Notes: a model not told the origin generated them from the letters alone. A stretch of DNA of 40,244 nucleotides from an archaeon (GCA_902812485.1 CADDZS010000004.1:1-40244), one strand, 5' to 3'. Positions 1 to 9,005 are shown, counted from the first letter of the stretch. Numbers and translations are program-made.

Positions 1-37
1 CTAGCGCATTGGATATGTTCTTCAGCTCGACTCGTTC

Positions 38-346
38 CTAAACACTGTCGCTTATTTTTGTCTTGGAAGCTATTCCAATAATCGTGTTTGTATCGATGAC
101 GTATTTCACGCTCTCGATTTTGGCTATCGCAGTGTTGAAAAGAACGTCATAATCGGCTTCTAGAAAGTGCCTCCTAGCCTGAACTACTGCAAGAACATCG
201 TACTCTCCGGTTATCATATGTGCTTCGATGACCTCCTCCATCTTTAAGAGCTCTTCCATCACATCCTTTTCCCTCATGGGCTCCACCTGTACAAGTATGA
301 AAGCCCTTAGAAATTGCTTCATCTGTTGAGGTTCCTGCAAGAACAT
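38..346 (-). CDS. Stand-alone RAM-domain (Lrp/AsnC C-terminal domain) protein
   Basis: Small protein consisting almost only of the effector-binding and oligomerisation (RAM) domain of Lrp/AsnC regulators, without a helix-turn-helix. The domain begins near MKQFLRAFILVQVEP and contains the typical pattern of a conserved acidic strand, 'EVIEAHMITGEYDVLAVV', followed by a helix and the closing strand ending in DTNTI. Such single-domain proteins usually bind amino acids and mix with full-length Lrp proteins. I chose the ATG at 346 because a GAGGAAGG Shine-Dalgarno-like run lies just upstream; a GTG at 367 and an ATG at 322 are alternatives. A full-length Lrp gene lies 2.4 kb away at 2770-3225 and could be a partner, but that is only inference. 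Confidence 0.8.
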   Translation of the reverse strand: MFLQEPQQMKQFLRAFILVQVEPMREKDVMEELLKMEEVIEAHMITGEYDVLAVVQARRHFLEADYDVLFNTAIAKIESVKYVIDTNTIIGIASKTKISDSV

Positions 347-440
347 TTTCCTTCCTCTTAACTCCACATTTCAGTTGAGATTTGAATTCCATTCGTCCTT
401 CAATCATTGATTCCTTCTCTCTTAAGAGAGAAAGGATCAA

Positions 441-769
441 TGAAGTAATCTGCCTTGCATCAAGAAAGAATCAAGAGTTTAAAACCATTCCGAATTTGAA
501 GTGAGTCAGTACGAGGCAAACGGAGGGGGATTCCCACTCCTTTCGCCTGTTGGCGAGCAGAAAAAAAGTAGATCAAACCCATATTCTTTTTAGACCTAGT
601 TTATTAGTTCCGTTTTCATATCATACTTCAGTATTGATGCGGTTGAATGACCCGCTGAACCGAATAGGTTCTTCCTACATGTCTTGAATCTTAGTGGATT
701 GAACCATCAAAGGGGAACAGATCTGAGCGGATGGACTAACATGCACTTGTAAGAATCTGGGGTTTTTCG
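441..769. other. Intergenic region with candidate small RNA
   Basis: No protein gene is visible between the RAM-domain gene and the glycosyltransferase. The notable content is a pair of adjacent hairpins at 521-556 with a TATA-like site upstream (about 478-485) and a T-run downstream (586-591), described separately. The rest (about 592-769) shows nothing I can interpret. Confidence 0.5.
508..591 (+). ncRNA. Candidate small structured RNA with two adjacent hairpins
   Basis: Hairpin 1 is 521-528 paired with 532-539 (eight positions, one G/A mismatch, ATT loop). Hairpin 2 is 543-547 paired with 552-556 (TCGCC/GGCGA, loop TGTT). A TATA-like TTTAAAA lies at about 479-485, which would place the transcription start near 508, and a T-rich stretch at 584-591 could end transcription. 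No known family is recognised; it does not show clear C/D or H/ACA boxes. Boundaries are inferred from promoter and T-run spacing only. Confidence 0.35.
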
Positions 770-1603
770 ATGGAATCAAGTTCGAGCGATCCCAACGTGC
801 CTCCGTTGCTCGCTCTAGTCATCCCTACTTTCAAAGAAAGGGAAAATATCTGCCCTTTGATCGAGAGAATCCAGAAGATAGAATCCCTGCTCCCCTTCAG
901 GCTCAAGATCGTAGTTGTCGATGATAATAGCCCGGATGGCACGGCGGATGTGGTGCGAAATATGATATCTCAGTCCCCGAATGGGAAGAATATTGTGTTA
1001 ATCGAAAGGCCCAAACCGTTAGGCCTTGGGTCAGCATATCTTTCGGGTTTTGCTTACAGTCTAGAAAAGCTGCATGCTGACTTTGTCGGTGAAATGGATG
1101 CCGACCTCCAACATCCTCCTGAAGTACTTGTGGAAATGTGCAAGAGAGTTGCCGGTGGTTACGATGTTGTCATCGCCTCAAGGTACGTGACAGGAGGAGG
1201 TAGCAGAAACTGGTCGCTTGGTAGAAGAGTTGTAAGCAGAGGGGCAAATTTGCTAGCAAAGATCTTCCTTAGGCTTCCAGTGGCAGATGCAACCAGTGGT
1301 TATAGGGTTCTGAGCAATCGTGCCGCCAGCACTTTATTGAAGAGCCAAGTGTCAAGTAAGGGGTATGCATTCCAAGTCGAGAGTCTCTACGTTTACAAGA
1401 AGAACAATTGTACTTTCTCAGAAACTCCGTTTGAATTTAAGACACGTAATGCAGGGAAGACAAAGCTGAACTGGAAAGAAATAATCAGATTTGCAGGGGC
1501 CGTGGTCCGGACAGCCATATTGGGAGTAGAAAAGAAGAAGAATAATAATGAGAGAGAAACGATGGCACCCGAGAGAGTCACGGTTGTCCTCAAAAACAAT
1601 TGA
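770..1603 (+). CDS. Polyprenol-phosphate mannosyltransferase (DPM1-like, GT2)
   Basis: Family 2 glycosyltransferase of the dolichol-phosphate mannose synthase type, which moves a sugar from a nucleotide donor to a lipid phosphate at the inner face of the membrane for protein or lipid glycosylation. Seen: VVDDNSPDGT (residues 49-58) for nucleotide binding, the metal-binding DAD followed by QHPP (110-117), SRYV (137-140) and DATSGYR (173-179). At 277 residues it has the catalytic domain but no C-terminal membrane segments, like the short, peripheral DPM1 class. The sugar (mannose or glucose) cannot be decided from sequence. The C-terminal tail after residue 250 is basic and asparagine-rich. It faces the oxidoreductase gene convergently. 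Confidence 0.85.
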   Translation: MESSSSDPNVPPLLALVIPTFKERENICPLIERIQKIESLLPFRLKIVVVDDNSPDGTADVVRNMISQSPNGKNIVLIERPKPLGLGSAYLSGFAYSLEKLHADFVGEMDADLQHPPEVLVEMCKRVAGGYDVVIASRYVTGGGSRNWSLGRRVVSRGANLLAKIFLRLPVADATSGYRVLSNRAASTLLKSQVSSKGYAFQVESLYVYKKNNCTFSETPFEFKTRNAGKTKLNWKEIIRFAGAVVRTAILGVEKKKNNNERETMAPERVTVVLKNN

Positions 1604-1698
1604 TACTTTCTGTCGAAGTCGAAGCCCATAGGGACTAAAAGTAAGAAAAAGGGATGACAAGACAGATGCGTTTTTGTGAACTCTCGAATGTTCGAAAC

Positions 1699-2637
1699 TC
1701 AAATTTCTTCTACTGCTTCTTCCACGATTTGTTCTTTGAATGATTCATCTTCGGAGCTATTTGTGTAAGGGTAGATGCATGGGAGATCTACTCCAGCCTT
1801 CCTGAAATTTTCCACATACTCCGCAAGCTCGTCATGAGATGGGTTGGCCATTGAAATTCTCTTTAGACTAGTTGGTACGCTCGTCTCTCCTAAAGCAAGA
1901 TTCCTTTCCAAAAAATGTATGTCTTGAGCCACCCGATCCTCTTGAAACATTCTGTGATACTGTGGGAGCTTGTCGTACTTGACAAACTCTTCCGCGAGCA
2001 ATCTCTCAGCTTCTTCGTTTGTTCTTCCAAAGAAAACTTTGAGATAGCAAACAAGCTTGACCTTTTTCCTCCTATCTCCCAAAAACTCGACTATCCTTTT
2101 CACATGATTTGGCGAGCAGAAATTGAGAAGCAGTCCATCAGAGATCTCTGCTCCCAGTCGGGCCATGTGAGCCCTAAGGGCGGATACGAAGATCTCGAGC
2201 TTGATGCTGTGATCTTCACTGGTCTTTGTCTGGTTCATGTGGCCTGATTTCTTAGCTAGTCTATCCCTTAGAGCCTGAGTTCGTTTGAGCATTTCATCGA
2301 TCTTAACTGCTGGATTGGGGCCTGGGCTTCCCACACCAACACCAAGAAAGAAGCGATTGCCAAACATGCTTTGAAGCGTGCTTATCCTTCTATCCAGAAG
2401 CTCAATATCGTGCTCAAGTATTCGAATTACGCCAGGGCCGACATGCAATCTTTGAGACACCGTGAGATCAGCGGTGACAATTTCTAGTGACTCGAAACTG
2501 CGGGGGATATCTGGGACAAATAGGTGAGTTACATTCTTGTACGATTCATCTATTCTTCTAGCTAATCGAATTTCCAAAGCTGGAGGAAAAACTTCAGGTC
2601 TGAGAGCTAAAGCAATATCCTTTGGCAATTTTTGCAC
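1699..2637 (-). CDS. Luciferase-like (probably F420-dependent) oxidoreductase
   Basis: 312-residue protein of the bacterial luciferase-like (LLM) TIM-barrel family, which in archaea mostly comprises coenzyme F420-dependent enzymes related to methylene-tetrahydromethanopterin reductase. Supporting signs are a barrel-like pattern with the segment FFLGVGVGSPGPNP (about residues 96-109), a long helix with several basic residues before the 'EIFVSALRAHMARLGAEISDGLLLN' type barrel core (strand, helix and the conserved ISDG turn), and a C-terminal AEYVENFRKAGVD element. Substrate is unknown. GTG start. The gene lies 132 bases downstream of, and in the same direction as, the Lrp gene, so it could be its target, though this is inference. 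Confidence 0.7.
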   Translation of the reverse strand: MQKLPKDIALALRPEVFPPALEIRLARRIDESYKNVTHLFVPDIPRSFESLEIVTADLTVSQRLHVGPGVIRILEHDIELLDRRISTLQSMFGNRFFLGVGVGSPGPNPAVKIDEMLKRTQALRDRLAKKSGHMNQTKTSEDHSIKLEIFVSALRAHMARLGAEISDGLLLNFCSPNHVKRIVEFLGDRRKKVKLVCYLKVFFGRTNEEAERLLAEEFVKYDKLPQYHRMFQEDRVAQDIHFLERNLALGETSVPTSLKRISMANPSHDELAEYVENFRKAGVDLPCIYPYTNSSEDESFKEQIVEEAVEEI

Positions 2638-2769
2638 CTATCTTCAAGTTGTTTTTCAATTTACATTCGGACTGGAACTCACGCCTTTTTCCAACATTTT
2701 GACTTGCTTGGAAATGCGATGCTTCAGCTGGATAAGACCAGATCTCGTCATGAGCCCCTTACTTTCGAA

Positions 2770-3225
2770 CTAGATATTCTCCTTAACGCAAAGAAACGAT
2801 GCGCAAGTAAGTGTCTTTCCGACCCCTCGAACATTTCTAATTCTATCTATGACAAGCTTGCCAATAGACTCTAGCGAATCTCCCCTCGCTTTAGCGATGA
2901 TGTCCCATTCACCCGAGATCAAATGTACTTCGTGGACATCTTCCATCGCAGCTATGCTCTCCGCAGCTTCACGTTGGGATAGCCCGGTTCCTGGAGAGAA
3001 CGAGACCATTATGAACGCGGTCACAGGTTTGCCGAGTTTTGAATGATCTTGTTGGATTGTGAACTTCTTGATTATCCCGTTTCTGACCAATCTGTTTATC
3101 CTTTCTTGAACCGTAGTTCTTGGAATCTGAAGCTCGCTTGCGAGATCTGAAACATTCACTCGTGAATTGTCCCTGAGCTTAAGCAGTATCTTCCAGTCTT
3201 TTTCGTCCAGATCGAACATTGTCAT
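2770..3225 (-). CDS. Lrp/AsnC family transcriptional regulator
   Basis: Full-length Lrp-type regulator (151 residues): N-terminal winged helix-turn-helix (about residues 4-55, containing VNVSDLASELQIPRTTVQERI) followed by a RAM domain (about 65-148, with HEVHLISGEWDIIAKARG). These proteins bind DNA as dimers or octamers and respond to amino acids or related metabolites. ATG start. Upstream, two inverted-repeat pairs (3227-3232/3260-3265 and 3234-3239/3272-3277) surround a TATA-like AATATT at about 3253-3258, consistent with autoregulation. It is divergent from the tRNA gene at 3337. Confidence 0.92.
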   Translation of the reverse strand: MTMFDLDEKDWKILLKLRDNSRVNVSDLASELQIPRTTVQERINRLVRNGIIKKFTIQQDHSKLGKPVTAFIMVSFSPGTGLSQREAAESIAAMEDVHEVHLISGEWDIIAKARGDSLESIGKLVIDRIRNVRGVGKTLTCASFLCVKENI

Positions 3226-3226
3226 A

Positions 3227-3277
3227 ACGACGATATGTCGGGACCGAATTTCAATATTACGTCGTCAAATTGACATA
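3227..3277. promoter_or_regulatory. Candidate Lrp operator / divergent promoter region
   Basis: Two interleaved perfect 6-base inverted repeats: ACGACG (3227-3232) with CGTCGT (3260-3265), and TATGTC (3234-3239) with GACATA (3272-3277). A minus-strand TATA-like element lies near 3253-3260, giving a nearly leaderless lrp transcript; CATAAAATAA at 3274-3283 could serve the plus-strand tRNA. Binding by the adjacent Lrp is inferred from position only. Confidence 0.4.
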
Positions 3278-3336
3278 AAATAAGGCAAAATGCTCATATT
3301 CGAGCCTTCCCTTCATGTGGATTCAGCAAGGCAATA

Positions 3337-3414
3337 AGGGGATTGGTCCAACGGCTTTAGGATGCCAGCGTGTCTCGCTGGAGGAAGGGCGTTCGACTCC
3401 CCTATCCCCTACCA
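3337..3414 (+). tRNA. tRNA with anticodon GTC (Asp by anticodon; atypical)
   Basis: Cloverleaf read by eye: acceptor AGGGGAT/ATCCCCT (3337-3343 / 3404-3410), D stem GTCC/GGAT, anticodon stem CCAGC/GCTGG (3365-3369 / 3377-3381) with loop GTGTCTC, so anticodon GTC at 3372-3374. The T stem pairs fully (AGGGG/CCCCT) only if C3390 is bulged out; T loop TTCGACT. Discriminator A (3411) followed by an encoded CCA. Odd points: G at position 32, T at 37, an A rather than G discriminator for an Asp tRNA, and the bulged C. Identity is therefore uncertain although the gene fold is clear. Confidence 0.8.
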
Positions 3415-3497
3415 ACGTCATCGTGCTTGAGAAGGAACAAAATTCAACACTAAAAACGGGTTCAGACACCATCAGTTTTTTCTAGCTGTGGTTCCCT

Positions 3498-4736
3498 TTA
3501 CTTCTTCCCCTCTTGTCTTTTGAAAGTTGAAACAATTGAGAGAACGTCTCGGTCCTTCAATTGGTAGTCCACCGGAAGGCGGATTCCAGATCTAGCATCA
3601 ACTGCATAGAGGAGTCCTCTAGCGAGATCAGAGTGTATCGAGCGAGCAAGATCCTGAACTGAAGACCCCGCAGGGAGTAGATAGACATCTGGCAGAATGT
3701 TGCCTGAGCCGTCTGCAAACTTGGTCGGGTCTGAAACGGGATAGACAGAATTCATTCTGAGGAGTTTGAAAACGGCCACGTTGAGAGCAAACTGGACTCC
3801 TGTTCTGAGGTACTCTCCAAGTATTGCTTTTGAAATATGAGAGAGTGCCCATTTCTGCTTCTCATTTAGAACTGCCCCCCTTACTATGTCAAAGCGCTCC
3901 TCTCCCGGAAAATATTTGATCAAACCGCTCTGCTCGGCCTTTCGAAGTGTGAGCTCAGACTCTGCGCTTGCTGGAACCACGATCATGTCACTGTAGGCTT
4001 CCCTGATTCGCGAAAAATTCTTTGCAGCTTCTGGGACGTCTATCTTATTTGCGACTATGAGGGTTGGCTTTGAGATCTCTCTGAGCGTCCAAGCAAAATC
4101 TGTTCGCTGTTGCGAGGTCCAGCTTCCCGCATCCTCCCCCTCAAGTCTCAATTTTCTGAGAGTCTCGACCACGTGTTCTCTTCGAACCCCAACACCATGC
4201 ATGATTTCGCTAAGCTCTCCCGAAAAATCCGTTGCTTTCGAAGACTTCATGGATCTTACGATCTTATCGAGATTGTTCTCAATAAGCTTCAGATACCACA
4301 TTGCAAGCTCCTGTTCGATGTCGGCGATATCCGCAACCGGATCGCCAGCTCCTGGGCTAGTTATCTTGCCTTCGGCATCGATGCTGCCTGATGCATCGAC
4401 TACATGCAACAGAGCATCAGACTGAGCCGCGACTGAGAGGAACTGATTTCCGAGCCCTCTCCCCTCCCACGCCCCCTTAATTAGTCCTGGTAGATCAATG
4501 ATTTCTATCGGGATCATCCTCCAACCATCAACACAGCTAGAGTTCTTCGGGTTGTCTGAAGGGAGTCCCAGTTCCTTGTGGACGCATATCGTAACAGCGT
4601 TTGCAATAGCAGAGTTCGGCGTCTTTGTGGTAAACGGATAATTGCTTACTTCTGCACTCTGAAGTGTTGCTGCATTAAAGAAAGTAGTCTTACCAGTATT
4701 GGTCTTGCCGATAAGACCGATCCTGACCATTGGCAT
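3498..4736 (-). CDS. Obg/YchF-family (OLA1-like) GTPase with TGS domain
   Basis: 412-residue P-loop NTPase of the Obg/HflX superfamily, YchF branch, thought to act on ribosomes or in stress signalling. Seen: Walker A GKTNTGKT (residues 10-17), switch II DLPGL, an NKID G4 motif (in LIVANKIDVPEA) and a C-terminal TGS-like domain (about 330-405, including YLLPAGSSVQDLARSIHSDL). The canonical NKxD is worth noting because bacterial YchF and eukaryotic OLA1 have an altered G4 and prefer ATP; the archaeal branch keeps NKxD and so should prefer GTP. ATG start preceded by two GGAG runs within 25 bases. Divergent from the nuclease gene at 5051. Confidence 0.88.
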   Translation of the reverse strand: MPMVRIGLIGKTNTGKTTFFNAATLQSAEVSNYPFTTKTPNSAIANAVTICVHKELGLPSDNPKNSSCVDGWRMIPIEIIDLPGLIKGAWEGRGLGNQFLSVAAQSDALLHVVDASGSIDAEGKITSPGAGDPVADIADIEQELAMWYLKLIENNLDKIVRSMKSSKATDFSGELSEIMHGVGVRREHVVETLRKLRLEGEDAGSWTSQQRTDFAWTLREISKPTLIVANKIDVPEAAKNFSRIREAYSDMIVVPASAESELTLRKAEQSGLIKYFPGEERFDIVRGAVLNEKQKWALSHISKAILGEYLRTGVQFALNVAVFKLLRMNSVYPVSDPTKFADGSGNILPDVYLLPAGSSVQDLARSIHSDLARGLLYAVDARSGIRLPVDYQLKDRDVLSIVSTFKRQEGKK

Positions 4737-5050
4737 TTTTTCTCCCTACTTACTCCTTTTGTTTCTCCTGCCTTTCAATTTGTTATCATATCGCTCTACG
4801 GTCCAATCTTTGTGCTAAAAAATTCAAAACCTATTGCAATTTGCCGGAATTAAGGCGATGAAAGCCCACTCTTCTCCACAGCTCGGATCAAATCCAGAAA
4901 TACACATCCTCGTTCGTTGAGTCGGCCAATGATTTTTAAGGTTGCGTTGGTGCTTCCTTCTCCTAACCCTAAAGAACAAAGGTACGGAAAGTGCTCGGGA
5001 CTGAAAGGGGCTGAACTGTAATTCTTCTCTTCAATGGTCGTGAAGGTTTC
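4737..5050. other. Divergent intergenic region
   Basis: A 314-base gap between the divergent GTPase and nuclease genes. A TATA-like TTTTTAAGG at about 4932-4940 could drive the plus-strand nuclease. AT-rich elsewhere; no gene or RNA recognised. Confidence 0.4.
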
Positions 5051-6160
5051 TTGAGGTCGAAGAACCTTTTGCTGGGAAATGGCAAGAAGATCTCGATTTC
5101 TCTTGGCAATGGAATCGTGGTCAAAATGCCTGAACTAACCATCGCGCTTGACCCAAAGTCTAATTCGGAGTGCAAGTATTCCTTCGTTTCCCATGCTCAC
5201 CTCGACCACGTACACTCGCCGAAGGGAGTATCAAAGGTAGTTGCAAGTAAGGAAACGGTTTCTCTTGCAAGAGCAAGAGGATATGATCTCTCGCGTTCTG
5301 TTGAGCAAATCCCCGGCATGGAACTTGTGGATGCAGGTCACATACTGGGTTCAAGAGGGGCACTGATTGAAGATCGGGTGTACTATACAGGAGATGTCTC
5401 GACGAGGGATAGGGGATTTCTAAAGGGTTTCCGGGGAGTCAAATGCGAAATACTCATTATGGAAACAACGTATGGAAGGTCTCGATATGTCTTCCCCGAT
5501 ATTAATAGCTTGGCCCACGAGGTCAACAAATTCATCGCCGCAAGCTATGATCGCGGCCTGCCCGTGTTATTGACCGGTTATCCTCTTGGAAAGGCCCAGA
5601 TTATATCGAGGCTCTTTGACACTTGGGAACCAGTCTTTCTTCATCACTCAGTATTCAAGATGAACTCTGAGTACAGAGCCCTAGGAGTGGATCTAAAAGA
5701 ATTTGAAGAATACTCCCAGCCGCCAGATTTTGAGAGGGTGATGAGACGCGGCCCGTGGGTAATGATCGCTCCTTCTTTTTCAAGATCTTCGGCGTTTGTA
5801 GGTGATATTGTCAAGAATTATCATGCGTCGGTTGCGACTTTTACTGGGTGGGCAGTTGATCTCTGCCGAACTTACAGAAGTGCATCCGAAAAGCAACAAT
5901 ATCATGATGATGATGAAGAAGAAGAGGAAGGATTTCGCAGAGGGGGAGGAAGAAAGACTAGAGTAGAGTACTTTCCACTGAGCGATCATTGTGATTTCAG
6001 AGAGCTTGTCGAGCTTGTGAAATACTGCAATCCGTCAAAGATTTACACAGTGCATGGATTCGCCAAGGATTTTGCCTCATATCTCAATTCAATAGGTTTT
6101 GATGCTGAGCCGCTTTCTATCGAAGATGACCAGATGTCCATTTCTATGTTTGCTACCTAA
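5051..6160 (+). CDS. Metallo-beta-lactamase/beta-CASP family nuclease (exonuclease-like)
   Basis: 369-residue metallo-beta-lactamase fold protein of the COG1236/YSH1-like type that processes RNA or DNA ends. Motif 2 is HAHLDH (residues 49-54), the next zinc ligands are in DAGHILGS and YYTGD, and a late SDHCDF and VHGF supply C-terminal histidines, as in beta-CASP enzymes. It lacks an N-terminal KH domain, unlike the aCPSF1 at 30368-32281, so the window holds two different beta-CASP-type proteins. An acidic stretch (DDDEEEEE, about residues 284-291) followed by glycine/arginine residues is inserted before the SDHCDF motif and looks lineage-specific. TTG start; no clear Shine-Dalgarno sequence. 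Confidence 0.82.
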   Translation: MRSKNLLLGNGKKISISLGNGIVVKMPELTIALDPKSNSECKYSFVSHAHLDHVHSPKGVSKVVASKETVSLARARGYDLSRSVEQIPGMELVDAGHILGSRGALIEDRVYYTGDVSTRDRGFLKGFRGVKCEILIMETTYGRSRYVFPDINSLAHEVNKFIAASYDRGLPVLLTGYPLGKAQIISRLFDTWEPVFLHHSVFKMNSEYRALGVDLKEFEEYSQPPDFERVMRRGPWVMIAPSFSRSSAFVGDIVKNYHASVATFTGWAVDLCRTYRSASEKQQYHDDDEEEEEGFRRGGGRKTRVEYFPLSDHCDFRELVELVKYCNPSKIYTVHGFAKDFASYLNSIGFDAEPLSIEDDQMSISMFAT

Positions 6161-6362
6161 GCTCTCCTTTGCCCCCAAAGCTTGGCTTCTTGCAACCTCC
6201 TGACCCCAGCTTAAGGTGAATAGATCTCTCTATTTGTTGTGAAGACTGTCTGACATTCGCGTAATTGAAAATAGATTCCTATCAAAGAAGCCCAGCTTCT
6301 TTGAACATGTTTTCTGTTCCGAGTTCTCAATCCCACGATTACTAAATGGATTTGTCGACTTT

Positions 6363-9005
6363 ATGGCGTTACAACGTACAATCACGGCTTATTCAAGGGA
6401 GGAGATACTTCAAATTCTCGATCCAGCCGTTGCCAAGTGGTTTTCATGCTTCAAAGAACTGACTCCTCCACAGAAATACGCGATTGCGAGTATTAACGGA
6501 GCTAAGAGCACTCTCATCTCAAGCCCGACCGGATCAGGAAAGACACTCGGAGCCTTCCTTGCCATAATCAATGAGCTTGTGATGCTACAAAGGAAGAGTT
6601 TGCTCGAAGATCGGGTATACTGCGTTTACGTGAGCCCTCTTCGATCTCTCGACAACGACATTGCGAAAAATCTCTCAGAACCTCTCAAAAAGATCCAGTC
6701 GAACCTTTCAGAAGAGTCACCAAATTTGGAGCTCAAGCAAATCCGCATTGCAGTAAGAACAGGCGACACGCCCGAGAAAGAAAGGCGTCGCATGCTTCTC
6801 AAGCCTCCTCACATCCTTATTACGACCCCCGAGACCCTCGCGATAATCTTGGTGGCCCCGAAATTCAGGGGCAAGCTCAAAAAAGTGAGATGGGTCGTCG
6901 TCGACGAAATTCATGAAATTTGCGCTTCCAAACGCGGAACCCACCTCTCACTTACTCTTGAGCGCTTAGAAGCAATCTCTCAAGGTAAACTGGTGAGAAT
7001 AGGGCTGTCAGCTACCATGAGCCCGTTGGAAGAAGTGGCTGCTTTCCTTGTCGGTGTCGAAAAGGACGGATCTCCAAGAGACTGTGAAATTGTGGAAGTG
7101 CAGTCTCGGAAAAGGGCCAATTTGCTTGTATGCTCACCCTCAAGGGATCTCGTTCACCAGAAGTTCGAATCGCTTGCGGATATAATGTACAAGGATGTCA
7201 AGGATGTGATAGAAAGAAACAAGTCAACACTCGTCTTTGCTAATACTCGTGCTTGGGCAGAAAGAATTGCTTTCAATCTTGCCAAGGATGGCAAAGTATA
7301 CCCAGACTCAACGGCTGCTCATCACGGCTCTCTTTCGAGGGAGCATAGGCTCGCCATTGAAGAGAGGCTCAAGCTTGGCAAGATGAAAGCAGTCGTGTCT
7401 AGTACGAGTCTTGAGCTCGGACTTGATATCGGTTCAATTGATGCGATCTTCCAAGTGGGCTCACCCAAATCAATCACAAAGTGCGTCCAGAGAATGGGTC
7501 GATCTGGTCATTCTCTTAACAGAGAAGGAAGAGGAGTCCTTTTCGCCTTCGATCAAGATGAGCTTGTTGAACTTGCAGTCATATGCAGAGAAATTAAGAA
7601 TGGGAATCTGGACAAGATCCAGATTCCTAAAGGTGCGCTTGACGTTTTAGCGCAACATATAGTTGGCATGTCCGTTGAGAAGAAGTGGCAGGTCAAAGAG
7701 GCCTTTGAGTTGATCAGGGGCTCTCTTTGCTATCGAGATTTGGATTTGGACTCTTTGCGGCGCGTTATTCGTTTTCTTGCGGGGAGATATTCTCATCTTG
7801 AGAACTATGGGTTCCATGGAAGAATCAGGTACGACGAAAAGTCGGATACGTTTGAAAAGAAAGGATGGATTACAAGGGTTATCTACTCGATGAACATTGG
7901 AACGATCCCCGATCGGGCTTCCCTGAAAGTAATCAGCAGAATTGGAGGAAGTTTCATTGGAGAAGTGGATGAAGAATTTGCGGAGCGTCTGAGGTGCGGG
8001 GACGTGTTCGTTTTGGGCGGAAAAACCTACAAAATGCGCTACCTGCGTGGTTTCAACTTGTATGTCGAGCCTGCTGATTCTGAAAGGCCAACGGTTCCCG
8101 CGTGGACTGGAGAGATGGTTTCGTTAAGTTTCGAGCTGGCGGAAGCAATTTCGAGATTCAAATTCGAGATATTAGCCATGCTAGAATCCGGGAAAACTGA
8201 AGATGAGGTTTTGAGATATTTAGCCTCTTCCTGTGATTGCGATGAGTCGGCTTCAGTTGCAATCCTTTCTTACTCCAAGGCTCAAAGATATTTCCTGCGC
8301 TACACAGGGTTGATCGGAAATATCGGTGCCTGCGACATCTTGCTTGAGAACTATATCGATTCTGAAAACAAACAGAGCCTTGTATTTTCATGCACCTTTG
8401 GCAGAAGAGTCAACGAAGCTTTGGGTAGAGTTGTTGGTGAGAGAATCGCCGAGAAAAGGCATGGCGATTTAATCTTCGCCTCGTCAGATCACGGATTCAT
8501 GATTACCCTACCGCCAGGGGTCTACCTCCAACCTGCCCTTGCGGCGAAGATGCTAAATCCAACGAAAATGAGGGAGTCGCTAATTTTTGCATTGAGGAGA
8601 AGCGAATTGCTTCGAAGAAGATTCAGGCATTGCTCCTCAAGATCACTCATGATTCTTCGAAATCGCCTTGACAAGGAAGTGTCCGCAAAGACACAACAAT
8701 TCAACTCGCATATCCTTCTTGGGCTCTGCGAAAGACTAGATAGATTTCCAATCGTCGAAGAAGCATACAGAGAGATCGTCGAAGATTTGATGGACATCAA
8801 GAACGCGGAGAAGGTTGCGGGAGAAATAGCGCAAGGAAAACGAAAGATAGTCATCTGCCCAAGGCAGAAAGTTCTTTCTCCCTTCTCACACAACTTGTTC
8901 GCTAGAGGTTCGTCCGATATTGCCCAGATGTCAGAGAAAAGGGAGACAATTTCGCTTCTCTATGACGAACTAATGGAAAAGGTCAGTAATTCTCCTTTGA
9001 CATAG
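6363..9005 (+). CDS. lhr: Lhr-type superfamily 2 DNA/RNA helicase
   Basis: 880-residue ATP-dependent helicase of the Lhr (large helicase-related) family, implicated in archaeal and bacterial DNA repair. Seen in order: Walker A SSPTGSGKT (53-61), motif Ia SPLRSL, motif Ib TPETL, DEIH box (181-184), motif III SAT (216-218), HHGSLSRE, STSLELGLDIG and QRMGRSGH (motif VI), then a winged-helix and Lhr-core region in the C-terminal half. Length fits the archaeal Lhr core proteins. ATG start 202 bases after the nuclease gene on the same strand. A role in repair or RNA metabolism is known for the family, not proven here. Confidence 0.88.
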   Translation: MALQRTITAYSREEILQILDPAVAKWFSCFKELTPPQKYAIASINGAKSTLISSPTGSGKTLGAFLAIINELVMLQRKSLLEDRVYCVYVSPLRSLDNDIAKNLSEPLKKIQSNLSEESPNLELKQIRIAVRTGDTPEKERRRMLLKPPHILITTPETLAIILVAPKFRGKLKKVRWVVVDEIHEICASKRGTHLSLTLERLEAISQGKLVRIGLSATMSPLEEVAAFLVGVEKDGSPRDCEIVEVQSRKRANLLVCSPSRDLVHQKFESLADIMYKDVKDVIERNKSTLVFANTRAWAERIAFNLAKDGKVYPDSTAAHHGSLSREHRLAIEERLKLGKMKAVVSSTSLELGLDIGSIDAIFQVGSPKSITKCVQRMGRSGHSLNREGRGVLFAFDQDELVELAVICREIKNGNLDKIQIPKGALDVLAQHIVGMSVEKKWQVKEAFELIRGSLCYRDLDLDSLRRVIRFLAGRYSHLENYGFHGRIRYDEKSDTFEKKGWITRVIYSMNIGTIPDRASLKVISRIGGSFIGEVDEEFAERLRCGDVFVLGGKTYKMRYLRGFNLYVEPADSERPTVPAWTGEMVSLSFELAEAISRFKFEILAMLESGKTEDEVLRYLASSCDCDESASVAILSYSKAQRYFLRYTGLIGNIGACDILLENYIDSENKQSLVFSCTFGRRVNEALGRVVGERIAEKRHGDLIFASSDHGFMITLPPGVYLQPALAAKMLNPTKMRESLIFALRRSELLRRRFRHCSSRSLMILRNRLDKEVSAKTQQFNSHILLGLCERLDRFPIVEEAYREIVEDLMDIKNAEKVAGEIAQGKRKIVICPRQKVLSPFSHNLFARGSSDIAQMSEKRETISLLYDELMEKVSNSPLT

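Noticed and set aside
5780-5989. Minus-strand frame with a very hydrophobic stretch
   Set aside because: It is the antisense of the nuclease's acidic insert; the apparent membrane segment is only the complement of the GAT/GAA repeats.
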